Part shown: positions 17,811-25,708 of the stretch, piece by piece
How the letters are laid out: the number at the start of each line of letters is the position of its first letter
How positions within the stretch are numbered: the stretch's first letter is position 1
Origin: Candidatus Kryptoniota bacterium
GTDB lineage: Bacteria; Bacteroidota; Ignavibacteria; Kryptoniales; Kryptoniaceae
Assembly (NCBI GenBank): GCA_938074445.1
Contig: CALJEK010000005.1
Coordinates: forward strand, 19,066-83,065
Reading direction: 5' to 3'
DNA: 64,000 nucleotides
Program-made: the position numbers and the translations under genes
Notes under the pieces: generated by a model
Seen by the model: the letters and a program-made list of their open reading frames with translations, nothing else
The model's database searches: none
Told to the model about the DNA's origin: nothing

Positions 17811-17839
17811 AATTTAGAAAATGAAGGCTAATTTTCCAA
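17811..17839 (-). promoter_or_regulatory. Promoter of the trans-sulfuration gene (TTGGAA-N17-TAAATT)
   Basis: Minus-strand -35 TTGGAA at 17834-17839 and -10 TAAATT at 17811-17816 with a 17-base spacer. The start near 17804 leaves a leader of about 33 bases carrying the SD, which argues against the longer reading frame that begins at 17807. I see no SAM riboswitch in this short leader. Confidence 0.55.
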
Positions 17840-17861
17840 GCAAGATGTTAAGCACTTATAC

Positions 17862-17890
17862 TTGAAATTTGTTTTTGAGACCCGAAAATT
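17862..17890 (+). promoter_or_regulatory. Possible promoter of tRNA-Thr (TTGAAA-N17-AAAATT)
   Basis: TTGAAA at 17862-17867 and AAAATT at 17885-17890, 17 bases apart; the tRNA begins 17 bases further on. The -10 deviates from the TAWATT seen elsewhere, so this is tentative. Confidence 0.4.
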
Positions 17891-17906
17891 TTAAATTTTT
17901 AAAAAA

Positions 17907-17978
17907 GCTGGCGTAGCTCAGCGGTAGAGCAGCTGATTCGTAATCAGCAGGGCGTGGGTTCAAATCCCACCGCCAGCT
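17907..17978 (+). tRNA. tRNA-Thr (anticodon CGT)
   Basis: 72-nt cloverleaf: acceptor GCTGGCG/CGCCAGC, D-arm GCTC/GAGC, anticodon stem GCTGA/TCAGC around loop TTCGTAA (anticodon CGT), T-arm GTGGG-TTCAAAT-CCCAC. The CCA end is not encoded. It reads ACG codons. Confidence 0.95.
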
Positions 17979-18012
17979 CTTTTCTCCTCTCCTAAAAATC
18001 CACCCAAATTAA

Positions 18013-18041
18013 TTGAAACAATTAAGCCAAGATTTTATATT
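18013..18041 (+). promoter_or_regulatory. Promoter of the amidase/spmAB operon (TTGAAA-N17-TATATT)
   Basis: TTGAAA at 18013-18018 and TATATT at 18036-18041, 17 bases apart. The transcript should start near 18048, about 15 bases before the amidase ATG. The -35 overlaps a 17-bp perfect palindrome TTAATTG-AAA-CAATTAA (18009-18025), a possible operator. Confidence 0.65.
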
Positions 18042-18062
18042 TAAGCAAAAACGCTTAACCTT

Positions 18063-19106
18063 ATGAGAAAGCTTCCATACCTATTCTTGCTAACTTTTTT
18101 TATCCTCGGCTGTGCACCAAAACCATATTATGTTAAACCAAACGAATGGAAAACCCCGACTAAGAAAGATTCGGTTATTAACTTTTACTCTAAGTTCCTA
18201 AAGGGTTGGAAATTTTTCATTGACCCCGGGCATGGTGGACAAGATAGAAAAAATATTGGGATTAAGAAAAGAGTCGTTGAAGCGGATGTAAATTTAAAAG
18301 TTGCCCTTTACCTTCGTGACTACTTGACCCGCGCCGGTGCAATTGTCTTTATGTCAAGAGAAAAAGATACAACTGTATCACTTGCCGATAGAGTTAAAAT
18401 GGCTACAGAAAGTGGGGCGGATATATTTATATCAATTCATCACAACGCAATTCCAGGGGATGAGAACACATATTATGCCTCAACTTGGTACCATGCGGTT
18501 GAGGGCGATCCGAGATTTCATCCCTGTAATAGAGACCTCGCAAGATACATTCAAAGAGACCTTGCATATGCACTTAGGATTTCAGGTTCGCTTGCAAGCT
18601 TTGATGGAACCATGTCAGATTACATTGTTTATCCAAAACAAGGATTTTATGTTTTAAGAAACGCAACAATGCCCGCAGTGCTTGTTGAATGCACCTTTTT
18701 CACCAATGAATATGAAGAGCGAAGATTAAGCATCGATGAATTTAATCAAATTGAAGCATGGGGAATTTTTAAAGGAATTGCAAAATATATCCAAGCTGGC
18801 ATCCCGAAAATTGAACTTATCTCGGATACAATTTTAACCTCAAAAAGACCAACTTTTCTTCTCAAAGTTTCAGATAAATTCGGAATAGACAAACAAAACA
18901 TTCAAATAAAAATTGACTCCATCCTGATAGAAAAAAGTTTCATCACCTCAATTGACGCAAATAATTTTTCAATCGTTCTTTCCACACCAAATTTTGACCT
19001 ATCCGAAGGGGTTCATACACTTGATGTCATCGTAAGAAACAAAAACGGAAACTCATCCTTCCCGTTCAAAAGAAACTTTTACATTATAAAACAAATGGGA
19101 GAATGA
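18063..19106 (+). CDS. N-acetylmuramoyl-L-alanine amidase lipoprotein
   Basis: 347 aa Amidase_3-type zinc hydrolase that splits the MurNAc-L-Ala bond of peptidoglycan. The signal ends in FILGC (C17), so it is a lipoprotein. Zinc ligands are H57 (DPGHGG), E73 (VVEADVN) and H126 (SIHHNA); the catalytic Glu lies in VLVECTFFTN. A C-terminal extension of about 100 residues (from about 250) resembles a small beta domain and may bind the wall or a regulator. It heads a four-gene operon with SpmA/SpmB-like proteins and a predicted barrel protein, five bases before the next gene. Confidence 0.9.
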   Translation: MRKLPYLFLLTFFILGCAPKPYYVKPNEWKTPTKKDSVINFYSKFLKGWKFFIDPGHGGQDRKNIGIKKRVVEADVNLKVALYLRDYLTRAGAIVFMSREKDTTVSLADRVKMATESGADIFISIHHNAIPGDENTYYASTWYHAVEGDPRFHPCNRDLARYIQRDLAYALRISGSLASFDGTMSDYIVYPKQGFYVLRNATMPAVLVECTFFTNEYEERRLSIDEFNQIEAWGIFKGIAKYIQAGIPKIELISDTILTSKRPTFLLKVSDKFGIDKQNIQIKIDSILIEKSFITSIDANNFSIVLSTPNFDLSEGVHTLDVIVRNKNGNSSFPFKRNFYIIKQMGE

Positions 19107-19110
19107 ACAA

Positions 19111-20115
19111 ATGATGAACTACATATGGCTTGCGCTGATAATAATTGGAATTATTACCGCTGTTGGGACGGATATCTACGAAAGCTCGGTTAACAAATAT
19201 AGAAACAATGTAGAATTTAACGCTTTGATTGAACTTAAAGAAAAGCCATCTGCCGAAACGCAAGTTAAAGGAATCTTGAAGGTAAGCGGGGAATATTACA
19301 AAAATTTCTACGCCCTTAAGAATTTCAATCAAGACACCATTAAAAACGAGATAACTTTAAGATTAAAAAGTGAAACCGCAGGGACTGTAATTTTAAGCAT
19401 TTCAGAAACCACACCTGATTTTTGGAAATTGATGGCAAAGGGAAAAGGGACAAATACAGACAAACTTATTGCAAACGTAGTAAAACTCGAAGAGGTTAAT
19501 GAAAATACCTACAAAGCTTCGCTTATCTTTGAGCGCGTTTCCCTTGTAAAGATCAAACAGGTTTTAAACGCAGTGATTGAATATGCGGACATTGCAGTTA
19601 AAATAGCGATTGGATTAATTGGAATAATGGCGCTTTGGCTTGGGGTAATGAAGATTGGTGAACTTGCTGGCTTAATAAACTTGCTTGCAAAAGTTGTAAA
19701 GCCATTGACAAAACGACTTTTCCCTGATATTCCTCCTGAACATCCAGCAGTAGGTGCAATTATAATGAACATCTCGGCAAATATGCTCGGTCTCGGTAAT
19801 GCTGCCACCCCGCTTGGATTAAAAGCGATGGAAGAGCTTCAAAAATTAAACCCGAAAAAAGATACCGCAAGCGATTCAATGGTAACTTTCCTTGTGATAA
19901 ATACAAGCGGAATGACTTTAATTCCAGCCACAGCTATTGCGGTAAGAGCTGCTCTTGGCTCAGGCGATCCAGCTGCAATAATAAGCACAACAATTGTCGG
20001 CGGATTTGCTGCAACAGTTGCTGGAGTAACTGCTGCTAAAATACTCCAGCGTCTTAAAGTCTTCAAAAAAGAAATTGAAGAAAACGGCGAAAACAAAAAG
20101 GAACTTGAGCAATGA
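19111..20115 (+). CDS. SpmA-like nucleoside-recognition (Gate) domain membrane protein
   Basis: 334 aa. One N-terminal membrane helix is followed by a soluble domain of roughly 135 residues, then a multi-helix Gate/nucleoside-recognition domain (from about 160) with MKIGELAGLINLLAKV, HPAVGAIIMNISANMLGLGN and TPLGLKAMEEL. These match SpmA, which with SpmB affects spore-core dehydration in Bacillus. This is an outer-membrane bacterium with no sporulation genes here, so another envelope role is implied. Its stop overlaps the start of the SpmB-like gene. The extra N-terminal soluble domain is longer than in Bacillus SpmA. Confidence 0.82.
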   Translation: MMNYIWLALIIIGIITAVGTDIYESSVNKYRNNVEFNALIELKEKPSAETQVKGILKVSGEYYKNFYALKNFNQDTIKNEITLRLKSETAGTVILSISETTPDFWKLMAKGKGTNTDKLIANVVKLEEVNENTYKASLIFERVSLVKIKQVLNAVIEYADIAVKIAIGLIGIMALWLGVMKIGELAGLINLLAKVVKPLTKRLFPDIPPEHPAVGAIIMNISANMLGLGNAATPLGLKAMEELQKLNPKKDTASDSMVTFLVINTSGMTLIPATAIAVRAALGSGDPAAIISTTIVGGFAATVAGVTAAKILQRLKVFKKEIEENGENKKELEQ

Positions 20116-20651
20116 GCTTCAAAGATATAATGAACATAATCTCGGTTATAGCCATACCTTTTGTGATTTTCACCTTTTTAATCTATGGTTTTGCGAAAAA
20201 GGTTAAAGTTTACGAATCATTTGTTGAAGGTGCGAAAGAAGGGTTTAATGTAGCTGTGAGAATAATCCCCTATCTTGTCGCAATGCTTGTTGCAATTGGA
20301 ATTTTTAGAGCGAGCGGAGCGATGGATGTCTTGGTCGCAATTTTAAGCCCGATAACAAACCTGATCGGATTCCCTGCTGAAGCCTTGCCAATGGCTTTAA
20401 TGCGCCCTTTATCAGGAAGTGGTTCTCTCGGAATTATGACGGAGATAATGAAAACATATGGTCCAGATTCTTTCCTTGGGATTTTAGTCTCAACAATGTA
20501 TGGGAGCACGGAGACAACATTTTACGTCCTTGCTGTTTACTTCGGTTCTGTCAATATAAGAAAAACAAGGCATGCTGTAATCGCGGGTGTGATCTCGGAC
20601 TTAACAGGCTTGCTTACCGCATTTTTTATTTGTAAATTAGTTTTCGGATAA
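20112..20651 (+). CDS. SpmB-like nucleoside-recognition domain membrane protein
   Basis: 179 aa, five or so membrane helices. Conserved stretches are FVEGAKEGFNVAVRIIPYLV, MALMRPLSGSGSLGIM and MYGSTETTFYVLAVYFGSV, as in SpmB. Translation is coupled to the SpmA-like gene by a four-base overlap. SpmA and SpmB probably form one membrane complex; the substrate is not known in any organism to my knowledge. The operon places the pair between a wall amidase and a predicted outer-membrane protein. Confidence 0.85.
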   Translation: MSFKDIMNIISVIAIPFVIFTFLIYGFAKKVKVYESFVEGAKEGFNVAVRIIPYLVAMLVAIGIFRASGAMDVLVAILSPITNLIGFPAEALPMALMRPLSGSGSLGIMTEIMKTYGPDSFLGILVSTMYGSTETTFYVLAVYFGSVNIRKTRHAVIAGVISDLTGLLTAFFICKLVFG

Positions 20652-20674
20652 AAAACAAAAAGGTGAAACTCAAA

Positions 20675-22015
20675 ATGAAAAAAACGGCAATTTTACTACT
20701 TGTACTAATGTTGTCAACCTTTGCATATTCACAGCGCAGAATCCAAAGGGAACCAGTTCAACCAAGCCCACGAACAACAGGGGAATTTTCAGGTGGAATC
20801 GGGCTTTCATGGTTTGATGGTAAACCATATTATCTGCTTAATATCTCGCCTGAAATTGCCTTTGGAAAAATTGGGATTGGTTTTGATGTAAACTTAAGAA
20901 TCGGCGTAAACGATGGGAAAATAAGAAAAGAAGATTGGAATGAGCCTTACGATTTTCTAAGAGCGATAAGATATGTAAGATATGGTTTAAAAGGTGACCC
21001 ATTTTATGCCCGACTCGGTGCATTGGACTACGCAAGATTGGGACATGGGACAATTGTTTATTACTACAAAAACAACGCAAGCTATGACGACAGAAAAGTT
21101 GGGCTTGAATTTGATGTCGACTTCGGAAAATTCGGCTTTGAATCTGTTGTTAGCGATTTGAAAAAAGTTGGTGTCTTCGGGCTTAGAGGATATGTCAGAC
21201 CTCTTAAATTTACACCTGCTGGCAATATCCCAATAATTGGAAATGTTGAATTTGGAGCAACATATGCAACTGACCTCGACAAAAATGCAATTTCTCGCTA
21301 CGATTCTACGCAAGGGAAAATAGTTCAAGACTTGAAAAGACCTGATGTGATCGGTCTTGATGTTGGACTTCCAATTATAAAGACAAAATTTTTCGGATTG
21401 GATGTCTATTTCGATTATGTTAAGGTCTTAAATTATGGTAGCGGAATTGCATACGGAAGCAATTTTGAATTTAGAGGGCTTGGAATCTTTAATATTGGAG
21501 CAAAAATTGAAAGAAGGAATTTCGGCGATCAGTTCTTGCCAAGCTATTTTAATTATTTCTATGAGATCGAAAGATTTAATCTAAGGGATACAGTTAACGC
21601 AACAAGCAAGTTGCAAAATCTAAGAAATGCAACAAAAACATCCGGCACTTATGGAGAGTTAATTTTCACCATTCTTGGACAACTACAAATTGTTGGAAGC
21701 TATCAGCAACTTGATGCGACGCCTGAAAGTGGAACCTTGCACTTAGATCTTAAACTTCCTCAAGTTTTACCGACAATCGTATTTGATGCGGGATATGATA
21801 GAAGAAACATAAAAGACTTTGGGGATGTCTTCAGGCTTGACGAACGTTCACTTTTATATGCCGAAGTTGGATATAAGCCAGTTAAATATATCGTCATAAG
21901 CATGCTTTACCAATGGACATTCAAGCCTATAAGAGCTGGAGATAAAACTAAATATGAAGTTCAGAAGCGCATTGAACCAAAGGTATCATTCGTATTTCCA
22001 TTTGGAGGCAAATAG
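20675..22015 (+). CDS. Predicted outer-membrane beta-barrel protein
   Basis: 446 aa from the ATG at 20675; a GTG four codons earlier overlaps the AAAGGTG SD and is less likely. A signal peptide ends near residue 20 (AYSQ). The rest alternates short aromatic strands with Gly/Asp turns (for example GFDVNLRIGV, VYFDYVKVL, KVSFVFPFGGK at the end), typical of a barrel of about 18-20 strands. I recognise no named family. It is the last gene of the amidase-spmAB operon and is followed by a strong terminator. A porin or anchoring role is inference. Confidence 0.65.
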   Translation: MKKTAILLLVLMLSTFAYSQRRIQREPVQPSPRTTGEFSGGIGLSWFDGKPYYLLNISPEIAFGKIGIGFDVNLRIGVNDGKIRKEDWNEPYDFLRAIRYVRYGLKGDPFYARLGALDYARLGHGTIVYYYKNNASYDDRKVGLEFDVDFGKFGFESVVSDLKKVGVFGLRGYVRPLKFTPAGNIPIIGNVEFGATYATDLDKNAISRYDSTQGKIVQDLKRPDVIGLDVGLPIIKTKFFGLDVYFDYVKVLNYGSGIAYGSNFEFRGLGIFNIGAKIERRNFGDQFLPSYFNYFYEIERFNLRDTVNATSKLQNLRNATKTSGTYGELIFTILGQLQIVGSYQQLDATPESGTLHLDLKLPQVLPTIVFDAGYDRRNIKDFGDVFRLDERSLLYAEVGYKPVKYIVISMLYQWTFKPIRAGDKTKYEVQKRIEPKVSFVFPFGGK

Positions 22016-22024
22016 AAAATTCAA

Positions 22025-22048
22025 GGGCGTCGCTTAGACGCCCTTTTT
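22025..22048 (+). terminator. Terminator of the amidase-spmAB operon
   Basis: Seven-bp stem GGGCGTC/GACGCCC with loop GCTTA, followed by TTTTT. It lies nine bases after the barrel gene stop. The stop codon of the convergent small membrane gene falls in the T-tract. Confidence 0.88.
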
Positions 22049-22322
22049 AATTATCTTTGCGAAGCCTCAAAACAGCATTGTAAACAAAACCAAGTATAAC
22101 TCCACCGATAAATCCGTCAATAAATCCTTCAACTAATCCGATAAATGCACCTGATAAACTAATGCTATAAAATGGGAACAACTTGCTCAAGAATGCACTA
22201 CCCCTATCACCTTGCAAAAAAAGAACAATCGTAGCCGTAAAAATTGCAAGACCCTCAATAACCCCAAGTCCAATCCCGAGAGCTACAGGATTAACCCTTT
22301 GATAACTCATTTTAGGTTTCAT
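22047..22322 (-). CDS. Small holin-like integral membrane protein
   Basis: 91 aa with two membrane helices (about 10-36 and 55-82). The sequence pattern ALGIGLGVIEGLAIF, then GAFIGLVEGFIDGFIGGVI and a short basic tail resembles small proteins that databases call bacteriophage holin but that occur widely on chromosomes without phage. No lysin or phage gene is nearby, so a phage origin is not supported. The start ATG at 22322 lacks a clear SD; a second ATG follows at codon 5. It lies downstream of cusA with a 28-bp inverted repeat between them. Confidence 0.6.
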   Translation of the reverse strand: MKPKMSYQRVNPVALGIGLGVIEGLAIFTATIVLFLQGDRGSAFLSKLFPFYSISLSGAFIGLVEGFIDGFIGGVILGFVYNAVLRLRKDN

Positions 22323-22380
22323 TTTTAATTTTTGAAATGCTGGTCAAGTATGTTAAAATTACAAATAATCCAGCGATAAA

Positions 22381-22408
22381 GTTATGATACCAACATGATT
22401 ATCATAAC
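22381..22408. repeat. 28-bp perfect inverted repeat with Fur-like core
   Basis: GTTATGATA, ten bases, TATCATAAC: nine perfect pairs. Within it, on the minus strand, ATGATAATCAT is identical to the core of the E. coli Fur box, though the flanks do not match. It lies after cusA and before the holin-like gene. It may be an operator for the latter, or a weak terminator (TTTATC follows). Confidence 0.5.
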
Positions 22409-22441
22409 TGCAACGTCGATTGCTCCATTTTTTCATTTTTC

Positions 22442-25400
22442 TTAAGCCTCCTCTTTAATCTCTTTTCTTAAATTCCAACTCCTCCAGATAAGATAAATTG
22501 CTGGATAAACGATAAGTTCAAGTATAAAGCTTGTCACAACTCCACCGACCATTGGTGCAGCAATCCTTTTCATCACATCTGCCCCCGTACCATGACTCCA
22601 CATTATTGGCAAAAGTCCTGCAATTATAGCTGAAACGGTCATAGCCTTAGGTCTCAATCTTTTTACCGCACCGTGATAAATTGCCTCCTTTAAATCACCA
22701 ATCGTTCTCAACATTCCCTTCTTTTTCCATTCCTCATAAGCGAGATCAAGGTAAAGAAGCATTACAACCCCAGTTTCAGCGTCGAGTCCAGCTAAAGCAA
22801 TTATTCCAACCCAAACAGCAACGCTCATATTATATCCAAGTATGTAAAGAAGCCATATTGCGCCAACAAGTGAAAATGGAACAGCAAGAAAAACAATGAT
22901 TACTTTTGTAACTGATTTTGTGTTCAAATAAATTATCACAAAAATTATGAGCAAAGTCGCTGGAATTATATAATAGAGCTTTTGTTTAGCCCTTTCCATA
23001 TATTCAAATTGACCACTCCAAGCTATTGTGTATCCAGGTGGAAGCTTTATGTTTTCTTTTACAGCTTGTTGCGCCATCCTTACATAAGTCCCAACATCAT
23101 AATCTTGAAAATCGACATAAATCCATACATTTGGTCTCGTGTCCTCGCTACGTATAACCATCGGACCTTTTTTAATTTCAATATCTGCAAGATGCCCAAG
23201 TGGAACTTGTGCACCTGTTGGGGTTGGGACAAGAACGCGCTTCAAATTTTCTATATTATCCCTTAACTCCCTCGGATAGCGAATGCTTACAGGATATCGT
23301 TCAAGACCTTCAACCGTTGTTGTAACTTCCATTCCACCGATGGCTGTCATTATAATATCTTGAACATCTCCAACTGTTAAACCGTATCTTGCTGCTTCTT
23401 CCCTTTTAATTTTAAAATCGACATAGTTTCCACCAAGAATTCTTTCGGAGTAAGCCGAAACGGTGCCTGGAACTTTTCTTATCACCGCCTCAATCTGTTT
23501 TCCAATTTCTTCAAGTGTTTTTAAATCTGGACCTGCGACTTTTACCCCAACAGGTGTTCTTATCCCCGTTGAAAGCATATCAACTCTTGTCTTTATAGGC
23601 ATAGTCCAACTGTTAGATAAACCCGGAATTTGAAGTGCTTTATCCATTTCTTTTATAAGTTTTTCAGGCGTCATCCCAGGGCGCCATTCTTCTTCCGGCT
23701 TTAACATTATTGTCGTTTCGATCATATCAAGCCCTGCTGGATCAGTTGCGGTTTCAGCTCTCCCAATTTTACCAAAGACATGACGAACCTCTGGGAACTG
23801 CTTTATAATTTTATCCGTCTGTTGTAAAATTTCTCTTGCCTTTGTAATTGAAATCCCTGGCAAAGTTGTCGGCATATAAAGAAGGTCCCCTTCCCACAGA
23901 GGTGGCATAAATTCCGAACCAATTTTAGAAAACGGAATATAAGTCAAAGCTAAAATTAAAGCAGCAGCGACTATAACAAACCATTTAAATTTCAAGGAAA
24001 AATTTAAAATGGGATGGTAAATTTTCATTAAAAATCTATTGAGAGGATTTTTTTCCTCGGGTGGAATCTTACCCTTGATAAAATATCCCATTAGAATTGG
24101 GACAATTGTAATCGAAAGAAGAGCAGCTGCTGCCATTGAATATGTTTTTGTATACGCAAGCGGTTTAAATAATCGCCCTTCCTGAGCCTCCAATGCAAAC
24201 ACCGGAAGAAATGAAACCGTGATGACAAGAAGAGAATAAAAAAGCGAAGGACCTACTTCCTTTGAAGCATCAAGGATTATCTTCCAATGATCTTTCTTAC
24301 CGGAGTCATACTCCAAGTGTTTGTGCGCATTTTCAATCATTATGATTGCAGCGTCAACCATCGCTCCAATTGCAACCGCAATCCCGCCCAAAGACATTAT
24401 GTTGGCGTTTATTCCCTGAATTTTCATCACTATAAAAGAAATTAAAATCGCAGTCGGAAGTGTAAATATTGCTACCAATCCGCTCGTCAAATGAAACAGA
24501 AACAACAAACAAACGAGGGCAACTATAATTGATTCCTCAATTAGCTTTTCCCTCAATGTTGCAATTGATCTCTTTATTAATTCAGACCTATCATACACAG
24601 TTATAATCTTGACATCTTCTGGAAGCCCAGATTTCAACTCTTCAAGCTTCCTTTTAACGCCGTCGATAACTTTTAAAGCATTTTCCCCGTGCCTCATCAC
24701 AACTATACCACCAACGACTTCCCCTTCACCGTTTAATTCCGCCAACCCTCTCCTCATCATCGGTTCAATTGAAACCGTAGCTATATCACCAAGATAAATC
24801 GGCGTTCCTCCACCAAATATTCTATTTTGTGTAGATTCCCCGCCTGAAGATGTAAGTTCCGATCCCATATTTGCACTTCCCACCATATCCATTTCAGAAG
24901 ATTCACCCATTGGCATTTGAACCGTTGCTTTGGATGTTCCCTGAGAAGACCTGCTCACGCCAACTGGAATTCGCTTTATGTCTTCAATCGTCCTTATATA
25001 ACCCAATCCTCGAATCATATACTCCATCTCACCCATCTCTATGACTTCACCACCAACATCACTATTGCTTCGTTTAATCGCCCTTTCAACTTGACTTAAT
25101 GGAATGTTATACGCAAGTAATTTATTGGGGTCAATTGTTACTCTGTAGTTCTTCACATATCCACCGATGCTTGCAACTTCAGATACGCCTTCAACGCTTG
25201 TAAGAGCATATCTAAGATACCAATCTTGAATCGAGCGCAATTCGCTCAAATCTCTTTTATACGACACAAGCGCATACATATAAACCCAACCCACACCAGT
25301 TGCATCTGGACCAAGAGCTGGAACAACACCCTTTGGAAGTTTATTTATGGCATAATTTAAATACTCAAGCACACGGCTTCTCGCCCAGTAAAGGTCTGTA

Positions 25401-25699
25401 CCATCTTCAAAAATTACATAGACAAGCGAAAAGCCAAAGAATGAATACCCACGAACGACTTTTGACTTTGGAACTGAAACCATCGCCGTCGTAAGCGGAT
25501 AAGTGATCTGCTGCTCCACAATTTCTGGGGATTGCCCCGGATACTGTGTGTAAATTATAACCTGAACATCGCTTAAATCAGGAATTGCATCGATCGGGAT
25601 CGTTTGAATTGAATAAACCCCTGCAACAATTGCAAACAAAACGACAAGTATAACTAAAAATTTGTTATTTACCGACCATTCAATTATTCTTTGAAGCAT
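22442..25699 (-). CDS. cusA: CusA-type heavy-metal RND efflux pump (Cu/Ag)
   Basis: 1085 aa inner-membrane RND pump of the HME family with 12 membrane helices and two large periplasmic loops. The TM4 motif GGIAVAIGAMVDAAIIMIEN carries the proton-relay Asp. All three methionines that bind Cu(I)/Ag(I) in E. coli CusA have counterparts: M609 (LLYMPTTLPG), M659 (LDMIETT) and M708 (RVDMLSTG). Copper/silver export from periplasm and cytosol is therefore likely. An insertion at about residues 248-296, absent in E. coli CusA, holds five Met in 17 residues (262-278). It is the last gene of the cusC-cusB-cusA operon, nine bases after cusB. Confidence 0.93.
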   Translation of the reverse strand: MLQRIIEWSVNNKFLVILVVLFAIVAGVYSIQTIPIDAIPDLSDVQVIIYTQYPGQSPEIVEQQITYPLTTAMVSVPKSKVVRGYSFFGFSLVYVIFEDGTDLYWARSRVLEYLNYAINKLPKGVVPALGPDATGVGWVYMYALVSYKRDLSELRSIQDWYLRYALTSVEGVSEVASIGGYVKNYRVTIDPNKLLAYNIPLSQVERAIKRSNSDVGGEVIEMGEMEYMIRGLGYIRTIEDIKRIPVGVSRSSQGTSKATVQMPMGESSEMDMVGSANMGSELTSSGGESTQNRIFGGGTPIYLGDIATVSIEPMMRRGLAELNGEGEVVGGIVVMRHGENALKVIDGVKRKLEELKSGLPEDVKIITVYDRSELIKRSIATLREKLIEESIIVALVCLLFLFHLTSGLVAIFTLPTAILISFIVMKIQGINANIMSLGGIAVAIGAMVDAAIIMIENAHKHLEYDSGKKDHWKIILDASKEVGPSLFYSLLVITVSFLPVFALEAQEGRLFKPLAYTKTYSMAAAALLSITIVPILMGYFIKGKIPPEEKNPLNRFLMKIYHPILNFSLKFKWFVIVAAALILALTYIPFSKIGSEFMPPLWEGDLLYMPTTLPGISITKAREILQQTDKIIKQFPEVRHVFGKIGRAETATDPAGLDMIETTIMLKPEEEWRPGMTPEKLIKEMDKALQIPGLSNSWTMPIKTRVDMLSTGIRTPVGVKVAGPDLKTLEEIGKQIEAVIRKVPGTVSAYSERILGGNYVDFKIKREEAARYGLTVGDVQDIIMTAIGGMEVTTTVEGLERYPVSIRYPRELRDNIENLKRVLVPTPTGAQVPLGHLADIEIKKGPMVIRSEDTRPNVWIYVDFQDYDVGTYVRMAQQAVKENIKLPPGYTIAWSGQFEYMERAKQKLYYIIPATLLIIFVIIYLNTKSVTKVIIVFLAVPFSLVGAIWLLYILGYNMSVAVWVGIIALAGLDAETGVVMLLYLDLAYEEWKKKGMLRTIGDLKEAIYHGAVKRLRPKAMTVSAIIAGLLPIMWSHGTGADVMKRIAAPMVGGVVTSFILELIVYPAIYLIWRSWNLRKEIKEEA

Positions 25700-25708
25700 T
25701 GTGAAAAC

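Noticed and set aside
17772..17906. SAM-type riboswitch before the trans-sulfuration gene
   Set aside because: The leader after the predicted start site is about 33 bases, too short, and no conserved SAM-aptamer core is visible.
22047..22322. Prophage remnant based on the holin-like protein
   Set aside because: No endolysin, integrase or structural gene nearby; this small family is widespread on chromosomes.
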